Shown here piece by piece: positions 6,366 through 13,659 of a DNA stretch of 45,956 bases. Each line of letters starts with the position of its first letter. Within the stretch, counting starts at the first letter, position 1. The translations under genes were made by a program, and so were the position numbers. This DNA comes from CAYWGR01 sp964458015 (GTDB lineage: Bacteria; Planctomycetota; Planctomycetia; Pirellulales; Thermoguttaceae): assembly GCA_964458015.1 (NCBI GenBank), contig CAYWGR010000018.1:1-45956 (forward strand), in the 5' to 3' direction. The notes beneath the pieces were generated by a model. It did not search any database. It had not been told where the DNA came from and saw nothing but the letters and a program-made list of their open reading frames with translations.

Positions 6366-8900
6366 AATAATTATTAACCTTGCGTTTTTGGTCTTCCAAA
6401 ATCGGATATCTATACCCCACCCATTTCTTATTAACGGGGCATCCCTTCTTAGACAACTTGCCAACCCTCTTGCAGACTTCGGCAGGTTGTATTCCCCTGC
6501 CATTTGTCCTTGCGTCCGTATCAGGTTTAATAATTGCTGTGCCGATCCCTCCCACCCGCAATTTAAAAATCTATCGCCCATATCAACCAAGACCTCTCTT
6601 AATAGTCTAGCGGTCGGCGAAGCATCCAATCCTATTTCTACGGCTTCGGCTTGATTTATAAAATAAGCATCAAGGAAAGAATTGTCCCCAAGACAAGCCG
6701 TAACCCACTTGGCACTATCTGCCATGCGTGGTAATGGTATTTTGGTATTATCCAGATTTCGCAATCCATTAACCGCCAACTGGCAGAGTGAACCAATGAT
6801 TTGAGGCAAGATATTTTTAAAATTATCATCCAATTCCTTGCCCAATATCCTCCGCTCAAGCGGGATTGTCTCTTGACTTACCAGCAGAGACCTACTTAAT
6901 AAATCTCCCCGCTCGGCAAAATCAGGAATGCCATTCAAGGCAATCGGATTAGATACGCCAATCACGAATTGTTCGTCGTCCGTGTATAGTCGCCTACTCT
7001 TGATCCCAGCACCCGTAGAGACCCTACACAAGGCATCTGATAGCCAGTCTTTAATATACGAAACATTGTCATACACCAGCATGTATTCCGCTTGTGCATC
7101 CACGCCTAGATTTTTTTCATCCGATGGTAATGCCGATAATGGGGCGGTTTTAACTGGATCAATAATTGACCTTAATAATTTTAAGGTGGCACTTTTTGCC
7201 GAACCATGCTCCCCATTTACTGATAAAATAAAATAAGGTGCTTCCGCTTTCAGACTATCAAGCATAAATCCTTTTAATAACAACCAATTTTCATCTGTTG
7301 CATTAACTAGCGGTCTCAATGATTCAATAGACCCCGCAACAGGATACGGCAGTGGGGCAGTTTCTTTTGTTCGGCGGAATTTAACTGGACTATTTTTTAT
7401 TATTTCCCAACCCTCTGGACTAATTTTTATTGTTTCCCACTTTGGATTGCCCAAGTCCCAATAAATTATATCGCCCACTCTGGCTAATCGCAGATATACC
7501 TTGTGGCAAGCCCCTGATATTGCCTTATGCTCAATTATTTCTATTGCAGATTTAATCGCTTTTTCGTTTGGCGGGTTGTCGGCTCTGTTGTAGAACTCCG
7601 AGACCAACCAACGGCGAAAAGTTGCCGACTTGATTGGGATATTTTCTGTGTGATTATCAATTTTAACTGAGGCATAGGGCGTTAAATCAACGGCGTGCCA
7701 AAGTTCGGCTAACCCTTCGGCCAACTTGATTAGCAGTTGAGTCTGATTTAATTTTTTTCCACTTGGCTCTTTTGGTTTATCTTGTTTTTTACTTTGTTGG
7801 TATAGGTCTTCGCAATCTTGGTCTGTCAATTCAAATGGCTTAATTATTTCGTTTATTTGGACTTCTGCTTGATACAATAATTCTTCCTCCTTGTTTTCAA
7901 ATAATTCTCGTAATTCCTGCCAGTGGTTATCAGCACACCGATTGTGATGGCACTTAAAACCACGCTTGCCGTCTTGCAGTGTAACTATTGCCGAGTGATC
8001 TGATTCACCACAAAATGGACATATTTTTATGTCCCATTTCCAACCCTCTTTGTAATCCTCAATTTCGCCATGCTCCAATCCCCACCTATCAAGGAGTTTT
8101 CCAATTTCTTCTGGACTGCCTTGTTCAACCGCAACGGGTGTTTCTATATTTTTATCAATCACGCTCTTAATTGTATCCAGACCGAGGATTGCAATCTGTT
8201 CGGGCATTTCCAGTATTTTTGCCTTCCTATGTCTGCGGTCGCCAACTTGGTCGCCCTTTGCTACCAGAGTGCCGTATAATTTACAGATACGGGCAGGATT
8301 AAAAACTGACCTATCCACCTTGACTTTTTCATCGTCAAATTTATCCCCTAGTGCCTCTAATAGCGCCTGTATAGTGCTTGTAATCTCTTGGGTGTTCGGC
8401 AAATCAATTCGGTATAATAGGTGTCCACCATTGCCCGAGTCCCCTACGAGAGGCGAGGGGAAACCCCAGAGGGATAGATAATTTTTAATTTCTTTGATTC
8501 GTTGTAACGATATTTCGTGTTCATCCTCGGTCGCCGAAATCCCCGTCGGGCGCTGCGGATCGCAGTCAATCAGTAGCCACCTACGGGCGATTATATCCTT
8601 GTCTGCGGTCGTGATTTTAGAATTGATTTCAAATCTATTGTAAGCCCGTGCAAGTAAATCTGGAGCGAAGGAATTGAGAGTGGTGTAGAATGATTCAATT
8701 TTCCCAAATGTTCCTTGATTTGAAAAAATAAAATCTACATCCTTAGCCAACTCTTCGGCATTGTCGTAGTAGCCACTAATCACACCACGCTTGCTCTTTA
8801 CAATTCTTAATTCAGTTGGCAGACCGATTGTTAAAATATATTTTTTTAATTCTTCCTTATTTATTGTGTTGATTTTTTGTTGCTGAGACGCTATATTCAT
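6336..8900 (-). CDS. Phage replicative primase-helicase (AEP-type primase, zinc finger, SF3-like ATPase)
   Basis: 854 residues. An archaeo-eukaryotic-type primase domain occupies ~1-240: RRWLLIDCDPQRP (metal Asp pair at ~112-114), SGNGGHLLYR (~155-164, the sxH motif) and VDRSVFNPARICKLYGT (~195-211). A zinc finger follows (CPFC at 294-297, C317, C322). The C-terminal half has an ATPase with Walker A NGEHGSAKS (~562-570), Walker B-like LVYDNV, and a sensor-like GVSNPIAL, as in phage/plasmid DUF927 or SF3-type helicases. It would prime and unwind at the phage origin; the iteron array begins inside its last codons. The ATG at 8900 has only a weak ribosome binding site; a 13-bp palindrome lies upstream. 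The predicted fold order matches primpol-helicases of mobile elements. Confidence 0.85.
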   Translation of the reverse strand: MNIASQQQKINTINKEELKKYILTIGLPTELRIVKSKRGVISGYYDNAEELAKDVDFIFSNQGTFGKIESFYTTLNSFAPDLLARAYNRFEINSKITTADKDIIARRWLLIDCDPQRPTGISATEDEHEISLQRIKEIKNYLSLWGFPSPLVGDSGNGGHLLYRIDLPNTQEITSTIQALLEALGDKFDDEKVKVDRSVFNPARICKLYGTLVAKGDQVGDRRHRKAKILEMPEQIAILGLDTIKSVIDKNIETPVAVEQGSPEEIGKLLDRWGLEHGEIEDYKEGWKWDIKICPFCGESDHSAIVTLQDGKRGFKCHHNRCADNHWQELRELFENKEEELLYQAEVQINEIIKPFELTDQDCEDLYQQSKKQDKPKEPSGKKLNQTQLLIKLAEGLAELWHAVDLTPYASVKIDNHTENIPIKSATFRRWLVSEFYNRADNPPNEKAIKSAIEIIEHKAISGACHKVYLRLARVGDIIYWDLGNPKWETIKISPEGWEIIKNSPVKFRRTKETAPLPYPVAGSIESLRPLVNATDENWLLLKGFMLDSLKAEAPYFILSVNGEHGSAKSATLKLLRSIIDPVKTAPLSALPSDEKNLGVDAQAEYMLVYDNVSYIKDWLSDALCRVSTGAGIKSRRLYTDDEQFVIGVSNPIALNGIPDFAERGDLLSRSLLVSQETIPLERRILGKELDDNFKNILPQIIGSLCQLAVNGLRNLDNTKIPLPRMADSAKWVTACLGDNSFLDAYFINQAEAVEIGLDASPTARLLREVLVDMGDRFLNCGWEGSAQQLLNLIRTQGQMAGEYNLPKSARGLASCLRRDAPLIRNGWGIDIRFWKTKNARLIIIKRVTQNAKG

Positions 8901-8915
8901 ATAGAGGTTCTTTCT

Positions 8916-8928
8916 GTGGCTTAGCCAC
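8916..8928. promoter_or_regulatory. Palindrome in the primase leader (possible operator)
   Basis: GTGGCTTAGCCAC is a perfect 6+6 palindrome around one central base, 16 bp upstream of the primase-helicase ATG. It could bind a dimeric repressor such as the nearby ribbon-helix-helix protein, or form a leader hairpin. Confidence 0.4.
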
Positions 8929-8981
8929 GCTATGAGTTCCTTCTGTTGTGTTACTTCTTAACTTAGTTTGATTATTCTTTT

Positions 8982-9012
8982 AAAAAACGCCTGCGACAAG
9001 CAGGCGTTTTTT
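8982..9012. terminator. Bidirectional rho-independent terminator
   Basis: AAAAAACGCCTGC / GCAGGCGTTTTTT with loop GACAA, immediately after the stop of the leftward RHH gene. It separates the RHH gene from the primase-helicase. Confidence 0.9.
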
Positions 9013-9014
9013 AT

Positions 9015-9188
9015 TTATTCCTCTCCAGAGACCGCAATCCCGTAATTTATTAAGATTCGCAGATACTCGCTATTTTTCATGTTGTGTTTTTTTGCGAGTG
9101 ATTTAATTTTATTTGCCTCTTCCTCGGTTGAGGGAATTTGTAATACACAAGTTTTTCGTGGTCTTTTGGTTATTTCTAATTTTTTCAT
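9015..9188 (-). CDS. Ribbon-helix-helix DNA-binding protein (putative regulator)
   Basis: 57 residues: a basic start (MKKLEITKRPRK), a short beta-strand (TCVLQIP), then two helices (EEEANKIKSLAKKH and NSEYLRILINYGIA), the layout of CopG/MobC-like ribbon-helix-helix proteins. Start set at 9188 because GTGGAGGC lies just upstream; the longer frame would run through the promoter-like motif. The motif CAACACTATATTA with CACTA/TAGTG arms is 15 bp upstream, so autoregulation is likely. The same 13-mer at 5938-5950 suggests control of the microprotein operon too. Confidence 0.65.
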   Translation of the reverse strand: MKKLEITKRPRKTCVLQIPSTEEEANKIKSLAKKHNMKNSEYLRILINYGIAVSGEE

Positions 9189-9198
9189 GTTTGCCTCC

Positions 9199-9215
9199 AC
9201 ACTAATATAGTGTTG
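9199..9215 (-). promoter_or_regulatory. Promoter/operator upstream of the RHH gene
   Basis: Minus strand CAACACTATATTAGTG. The TATATT can serve as -10, and CACTA...TAGTG forms a palindrome over it. The left 13 bases repeat exactly at 5938-5950. Confidence 0.45.
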
Positions 9216-9275
9216 ATAAATAAATTTCTTCACATTTATTATATTATTTTTCCAAATAAAATCTAGTTAATTGTG

Positions 9276-9306
9276 CATAGATAATTGTGGAGGGCAATTA
9301 TCTATG
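9276..9306 (+). promoter_or_regulatory. Translation-control hairpin with the ribosome binding site in its loop
   Basis: CATAGATAATTG (9276-9287) and its perfect complement CAATTATCTATG (9295-9306) enclose a 7-nt loop TGGAGGG. The loop is the Shine-Dalgarno sequence and the last three bases of the stem are the ATG of the HNH gene. The start codon is therefore paired in the mRNA. Confidence 0.75.
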
Positions 9307-9771
9307 AATAAGATTGAAAAAAACATGGCAGATTACGGCTACGCTGGTGGATCAGTGGATGAAATATGGTGGGGAATTTATCCGCTGCAAATTTATAATT
9401 TTAAAAAGTGGCAAGGAGGCATCTTAACTAGTCCTTTTGCCGAACCGATCTGCGGAAGCACGATCTACGATAACCCTAGCGATTTTGAACCTAGTGATTT
9501 GCTTGATAGATTATTTAAAATTGATAATTATCAACCCCGTAATAATCGCTATCATGGAAGTGCCTGCGAACCTAATTATTATTATTCTAGGCAGTGGTTA
9601 ATCAAGCGGTTGCATACAATGGTTTACGCTGATTTTTGTTGTCAGAAGTGCGGCAGACCGGCTCAGCAGTGCCATCACCTTAATTACAACAATCGCTATC
9701 GGGAGGTGGAGGGTGATTTGATGGCAGTTTGTAATTACTGCCACATGGCAATTCATGGAATTTCTTTTTAG
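9304..9771 (+). CDS. HNH endonuclease (phage)
   Basis: 155 residues. The C-terminal ~50 residues have the HNH zinc/metal arrangement: CQKC (113-116), CHHLNYNN (123-130), and CNYCHMAIH (143-151). The first ~100 residues are aromatic-rich and not recognised. HNH enzymes in phages are homing endonucleases or packaging nucleases; the lone position between leftward genes, and a hairpin over the start codon, favour a homing type. The start was set at the ATG with GGAGGG 9 bp upstream. It is followed by two terminators. Confidence 0.8.
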   Translation: MNKIEKNMADYGYAGGSVDEIWWGIYPLQIYNFKKWQGGILTSPFAEPICGSTIYDNPSDFEPSDLLDRLFKIDNYQPRNNRYHGSACEPNYYYSRQWLIKRLHTMVYADFCCQKCGRPAQQCHHLNYNNRYREVEGDLMAVCNYCHMAIHGISF

Positions 9772-9795
9772 CAGGATAAATAATTTAAACGCTCT

Positions 9796-9856
9796 AAAAA
9801 ATCGCTCTAAGGTCGCATGAAATCTTGGCGGAAATCTCACCTCAGAGCGATTTTTT
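9796..9856. terminator. Long stem-loop after the HNH gene
   Basis: AAAAAATCGCTCT (9796-9808) and AGAGCGATTTTTT (9844-9856) are perfectly complementary over 13 bp, with AGGT/ACCT extending the stem and a further small hairpin in the ~30-nt remainder. The T-run makes it terminator-like, but the large structured loop is unusual for a simple terminator. Confidence 0.6.
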
Positions 9857-9869
9857 ATTTTATGAAAAT

Positions 9870-9899
9870 AAAAAAGCCCGCTACGAGCGGGCTTTTTTT
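9870..9899. terminator. Bidirectional rho-independent terminator
   Basis: Same AAGCCCGCTACGAGCGGGCTT core as at 5002-5031, with A and T runs. It can end the rightward HNH transcript and the leftward gene at 9925-10182. Confidence 0.9.
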
Positions 9900-9924
9900 A
9901 GGAGAAACTAACAAAAACACTTCT

Positions 9925-10182
9925 TCACACTTTCTTACAATCAACGCCGTTATAGGCGATTGTGGATAGGACTTTTTTAATTTGCGCCCCAGTCCCTCTG
10001 ATAGTCAAGTCAATATCTCCTGTATCTGGATTGATTATCCACCTCACTTTTTTATCAACAAATAAGGATGCATAAATTTCGGCCGCCAATTCGTCGTCTT
10101 CCTCTACCGCTTCTATTACGGCTTGACGAATTTTATCAACAGATACCGATACTTGCTCTTCACAAATAACTAGATTTTTCAT
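9925..10182 (-). CDS. Hypothetical phage protein, 85 aa
   Basis: An acidic helical N-terminal half (VDKIRQAVIEAVEEDDELAA) is followed by a beta-rich part (KVRWIINPDTGDIDLTIRG). AAAGGAT precedes the ATG. Family not recognised. The terminator at 9870-9899 follows its stop. Its start codon overlaps the possible rightward start at 10181. Confidence 0.6.
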   Translation of the reverse strand: MKNLVICEEQVSVSVDKIRQAVIEAVEEDDELAAEIYASLFVDKKVRWIINPDTGDIDLTIRGTGAQIKKVLSTIAYNGVDCKKV

Positions 10183-10360
10183 GCCTAATCCTTTTCAAAA
10201 AAACTGGTTAAAACCACTCCTTGCGAATATACCAGAAAAAAATCTAAGCACAATAGAATTAGCGCAGATTAGAAAATTTAGAAATTACGCCATCGGCCTC
10301 GGCCAAATCTCCAAATTTACAAATTTCAATTTTCCGAAGAAAGAGAAAAAGTTGGAGTAA
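10181..10360 (+). CDS. Possible 59-residue phage protein
   Basis: An open frame from ATG (MPNPFQKNWLKPLLANIPEK onward, basic C-terminus) fills the otherwise empty space between two leftward genes. It has natural-looking composition but no ribosome binding site, overlaps the start of the gene on its left and 35 bp of the end of the gene on its right. It could also be a chance frame. Confidence 0.3.
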   Translation: MPNPFQKNWLKPLLANIPEKNLSTIELAQIRKFRNYAIGLGQISKFTNFNFPKKEKKLE

Positions 10361-10742
10361 ATTCCAAAATAGTCCCCTCTGTGAGTGTCCTTGCTAAAGA
10401 AAATTTATCCGCCCAAAGAAGTGTCCCACTTGTGGCACCAACCACAAAATAACCATAGATAGTCTGGCCAGTCGCCCCGCATGTCCAAGATTGTTCTGTT
10501 GAATAAATAGACTTCGCCACACTATCTACAATCGCAGCCGATCCCCAGCCCGCTCGGGTCAAGGTCTTGGCAGAATAGTTTGTAAATGTCGCCTCTGTAA
10601 AACTAGCGGCCGTGCTTGAAGAAATTGGAGTGTAATTATTGCTGTATAATTTAAGCACGAAACTTTCATCTGTTGATAAAGCGTCTTTCAATAATTTATC
10701 TAACAATTCACAAGCGCCACAATTCGGAACGACAATAGCCAT
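10326..10742 (-). CDS. Phage virion-associated protein (hypothetical)
   Basis: 138 residues. MAIVVPNCGACELLDKLLKD, then FVLKLYSNNYTP, AKTLTRAGWG, SWTCGATGQTIYGYFVV and LLWADKFSLARTL. I have the impression of a family common near tail-fibre genes of environmental phages, beta-rich and probably structural, but I cannot name it. GGAGA precedes the ATG. It is divergent from the repeat fibre gene, with an inverted repeat between. Confidence 0.6.
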   Translation of the reverse strand: MAIVVPNCGACELLDKLLKDALSTDESFVLKLYSNNYTPISSSTAASFTEATFTNYSAKTLTRAGWGSAAIVDSVAKSIYSTEQSWTCGATGQTIYGYFVVGATSGTLLWADKFSLARTLTEGTILEFTPTFSLSSEN

Positions 10743-10761
10743 AGAGGTCTCCTATTCTTTA

Positions 10762-10791
10762 TTTATTTAGTGAACAAGTCCACTAAATAAA
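10762..10791. promoter_or_regulatory. Inverted repeat between divergent structural genes
   Basis: TTTATTTAGTG and CACTAAATAAA are perfect 11-bp arms around an 8-nt spacer. The right arm ends 3 bp before the fibre ATG, which has no Shine-Dalgarno sequence. It could be an operator for both genes or a leader hairpin. Confidence 0.5.
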
Positions 10792-10794
10792 AAT

Positions 10795-12174
10795 ATGGCA
10801 GACACTTTTAGAACCCGCACAGAATTAGAAAATATATTTGCTGACAATACCTCTGGTGATATCAGCGCTCAAGACCAGAGAGATTTTTTAAAATCAACTC
10901 TAATCACAAACGCAACTGGTGATATTGCAAGCGGCATAAGTGCTACTGCTAGCGGTCTTAATTCTGTCGCTATTGGCTCTGCAATCGCTAGTGGCTCAGG
11001 TGGATGTTTTGCTCAAGGAAATAATGTAACTTCGCTTGGGGCGGCCGGTTGTTTTGCTCAAGGAAGCACGATCACCGCAATAGGCGGTTTTGGTTGTTTC
11101 GCACAAGGCTTATCATCGCAAGCCCGAGGGTCAAGCGGTTGTTTTGCAATGGGCAGCAGTGTTACCGCAACAAATTCTAATGGTTGTTTTGCAATGGGTT
11201 GGCTTGCTTCTGCACAAGGAAGTCATGGTTCTTTTGCACAAGGAAAAAATGTCGGCGCTGATGGGTCTAATGGTTCTTTTGCACAAGGATTTGCCACAAC
11301 CTGTACAGGCGGTGGTGGATCGCTTGCTCAAGGTGTATCCGCAACCGCAAGCGGGCTTAACGGATGTTTTGCACAAGGCACTAATGTAAAATCTTCTGGT
11401 ATTAACGGGTGTTTTACTCAGGGCTATCTATCAACGGCAGTCGGGTCTACGGGTTCTTTTGCTCAGGGTGTTGGTGCAACCGCAATCGGTGGGACTGGTG
11501 TTTTTGTTCAAGGTTCTAATTCTACGGTCTCAGGTGGCGGTGGCGGTGGTTCTTTTGCACAAGGGTCTGGTGCTACGGCAAGCGGGTCTAATGGTTCATT
11601 CGCTCAAGGGCGGACGGTCGCTGCGACGGGGGCTAATGGTTCTTTTGCTCAGGGGTCTAATACCTCTGCGATTGGGTCTAGTGGTTGCTTTGCTCAGGGG
11701 CCAATCTCAAAGGCACAAGGTAATTACGGGTCTTTTGCACAAGGCACTAATGCGACGGCAGGCGGGTCTGCGGGATCATTCGCACAAGGTAACTTGGCCC
11801 AAGCAAGAGGGTCAATGGGTTGTTTTGCACAAGGACAATCAGTAACGGCTATCGGGGCTTTTGGTTCTTTTGCACAAGGACAAAATACGCAAGCCCGAGG
11901 GTCTAGCGGTTGTTTTGCTATGGGTAGCGGTGCTACCGCTTTGGGAAATTTCGGTTGTTTCGCTCTCGGCAGCGCATCTACGGCAATCGCCGATAGTTCA
12001 GTGATGTTTGGATCGGGCAGTAACGCCGTTGCCAATTCTTTAAAAATTGGAAGCGGTATTAGAATTTGTGGTGGCGTGCCGGATACACCGGCGAACGGAG
12101 ACGTTTGGCTTGGAACAGACGGCTATATCTATTGCCACACCAACGGCACGAGCGGAAAAATAAATATAACTTAA
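10795..12174 (+). CDS. Tail fibre/adhesin with 22 YadA-head-like repeats
   Basis: 459 residues. The N-terminal ~60 residues (FRTRTELENIFADNTSGDIS onward) look like a virion-attachment segment. Residues ~70-401 are 22 near-perfect 15-residue repeats, consensus G-[CS]-F-A-[QM]-G-xxxxAxG-xx, similar to the left-handed roll of trimeric autotransporter (YadA/Hia) heads. Residues ~402-459 form a cap ending in TPANGDVWLGTDGYIYCHTN. I infer a trimeric fibre shaft with a distal or proximal cap. Cys at position 2 in about half of the repeats is unusual for this fold. Followed at 10 bp by the next gene. Confidence 0.75.
   Translation: MADTFRTRTELENIFADNTSGDISAQDQRDFLKSTLITNATGDIASGISATASGLNSVAIGSAIASGSGGCFAQGNNVTSLGAAGCFAQGSTITAIGGFGCFAQGLSSQARGSSGCFAMGSSVTATNSNGCFAMGWLASAQGSHGSFAQGKNVGADGSNGSFAQGFATTCTGGGGSLAQGVSATASGLNGCFAQGTNVKSSGINGCFTQGYLSTAVGSTGSFAQGVGATAIGGTGVFVQGSNSTVSGGGGGGSFAQGSGATASGSNGSFAQGRTVAATGANGSFAQGSNTSAIGSSGCFAQGPISKAQGNYGSFAQGTNATAGGSAGSFAQGNLAQARGSMGCFAQGQSVTAIGAFGSFAQGQNTQARGSSGCFAMGSGATALGNFGCFALGSASTAIADSSVMFGSGSNAVANSLKIGSGIRICGGVPDTPANGDVWLGTDGYIYCHTNGTSGKINIT
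11002..11997 (+). repeat. 22 tandem 45-bp coding repeats
   Basis: In-frame repeats of 45 bp in the fibre gene; one unit (12) has two extra glycine codons. Nucleotide identity between units is lower than protein identity, so the array is old and under protein-level selection. The periodicity also leaves alternative frames open (11090-11389, 11459-11845), which are artefacts. Confidence 0.9.
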
Positions 12175-12184
12175 AAGGAATACA

Positions 12185-12580
12185 ATGTCAGATTTTGCAC
12201 AGATTGTAAATGAAAATCCAGTCTATCTGGAAGAAAAAATTATTCCAGCAAAGACCTATCCAGATTTATACATGACAAATTTCAGGGTCTCTACCGATCC
12301 AAACACAATGGAAGCCGAAGCGGTAGCAAGATTTTTACCATACAATTTTGAGACAAAAGAAATTTACGCAGATGGTGAATCAACGGAATTTGAAATCCCA
12401 AATATATGGACGGAAGCAGAGCGAAGCACATTAGTTGCTAGTGTAATCGGCGGTCTAATTCAAGTTGTTGCTTTATTAAAAAAAGAAAAATCTTTACTTG
12501 CTGAGGAGGAAATGGGGCTTGATGTATTTTCCGAATTAGCAGAAGTGCGGACGGCATTAGGTATTTTAGAGGGAGAATAA
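12185..12580 (+). CDS. Phage hypothetical protein, 131 aa (fibre operon)
   Basis: An acidic protein with a beta-rich middle (YMTNFRVSTDPNTMEAEAVARF) and a helical C-terminus (AALLKKEKS-like). AAAAGGAA precedes the ATG. It lies 10 bp after the fibre gene and 3 bp before the LamG gene. By position it may be a tail-fibre assembly or capping protein; the family is not recognised. Confidence 0.6.
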   Translation: MSDFAQIVNENPVYLEEKIIPAKTYPDLYMTNFRVSTDPNTMEAEAVARFLPYNFETKEIYADGESTEFEIPNIWTEAERSTLVASVIGGLIQVVALLKKEKSLLAEEEMGLDVFSELAEVRTALGILEGE

Positions 12581-12583
12581 TTT

Positions 12584-13429
12584 GTGGGTGCTTTTTCTTC
12601 CGCTTTTTCATCTGCATTTGACACTGACTACCAAATTACTGGCGGTGTAGTCTGCGGTGGTGTTGCCTATTGGCGATATCACGCCCCAAATACTTGCCCG
12701 TGTAATACCTATTCCGAGATAACAACAGGTGGCGTATTAGTAGGCGGTGAGGCCGTGATACCAACTTGGGACGGGATAGGTGGCGGTGTGCTTGTCGGTG
12801 GCGAAGTAGTGATATCTTGTACGGGCGTTTATGATAATTTTTTATTTTGCTACCCACTGGACGACGCAAGTTATCCGTATCAAGATCATGCAAAAAATTT
12901 AGATTCAACGGGTGGCATCTATCCAACAGCAGGTGCTTTCGGTTGCACTCCCGCACAGATTTTTGCGAACCAATATATTAAATTACCACTGGACAATTAC
13001 TCAGGCAACTTCACAATCTCAATGTTCGCAAGATTTGACGGCTTTGCACAACAGCGTTGTTTCTTCAATCGGGGCGGTGTTTTTTCACTTGGCTATTCTT
13101 ATATCAACCACTTGATGGCAATCGTAATTGACGCCGAAGGTGTTGAGCATACTATTTTTTCTGACGATATATTAGAAAGAAACACGTGGTATCATGTTGC
13201 AGCAACATGGGACGGCACAACAATAACTTTATATGTAAACGGCGTGGAACAAGGTAGCGAAGCCGTTGATAGTATTGGAACACCAACAGGCAATAATTAT
13301 ATTGGGCGTTGGGGCGGTGGTAACACTAATTGTGGTCTCTGTGAGATTCGCATGGTTGCCGATTGCAAAGACGCAAATTATCTTTTAACCGAATACGAAA
13401 ATCAATGCGGTGATTTGGTTTTAATTTAA
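12584..13429 (+). CDS. Virion protein with Gly-rich N-terminus and C-terminal LamG lectin domain
   Basis: 281 residues from a GTG with GAGGGAG upstream. Residues 1-85 have glycine/valine repeats (GGVxVGGE three times) of a kind seen in phage and diatom-like structural proteins. Residues ~90-281 form a LamG-like fold closely matching the protein at 2933-3625 (YCYPLD, NFTISMFAR, TWYHVAATWDG, NNYIGRW, final NQCGDLVLI). Most likely a receptor-binding or decoration protein. The last codon overlaps by 4 bp the end of the convergent zinc-binding gene. Confidence 0.75.
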   Translation: MGAFSSAFSSAFDTDYQITGGVVCGGVAYWRYHAPNTCPCNTYSEITTGGVLVGGEAVIPTWDGIGGGVLVGGEVVISCTGVYDNFLFCYPLDDASYPYQDHAKNLDSTGGIYPTAGAFGCTPAQIFANQYIKLPLDNYSGNFTISMFARFDGFAQQRCFFNRGGVFSLGYSYINHLMAIVIDAEGVEHTIFSDDILERNTWYHVAATWDGTTITLYVNGVEQGSEAVDSIGTPTGNNYIGRWGGGNTNCGLCEIRMVADCKDANYLLTEYENQCGDLVLI

Positions 13430-13659
13430 ATTGGTTTAACTTTTCTCCCGCAATTGCACGGCTTTTTTTTAATTTCTTCTAATGCAGGTAATTTTTTTTT
13501 GCCTAGTATTTTTTTGGGTGGTTCTGTTTTTGATTTATCAGATTTGCATACTGCGTGGATATCTTCCGGTAATTGCTTATTGCGTGTGTGAATAGTTCGA
13601 TTGCAATTTGAACAAGTAAAATTAAAATTATCAGTTGTAGTAAATTGGCAGTTAATCAT
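13426..13659 (-). CDS. Small zinc-binding phage protein
   Basis: 77 residues with CSNC near the N-terminus and CNCG near the C-terminus, separated by a basic, proline-rich middle. It is the last gene of the leftward tail operon, its start overlapping the stop of the 617-residue tail protein. A zinc-stabilised small virion or regulatory protein is possible; no family match. Confidence 0.55.
   Translation of the reverse strand: MINCQFTTTDNFNFTCSNCNRTIHTRNKQLPEDIHAVCKSDKSKTEPPKKILGKKKLPALEEIKKKPCNCGRKVKPI

Noticed and set aside
11090..11845. Additional genes in other frames of the fibre repeat region (11090-11389, 11459-11845, and reverse frames)
   Set aside because: The open frames arise from the 45-bp repeat periodicity. 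They have low-complexity products and no ribosome binding sites.
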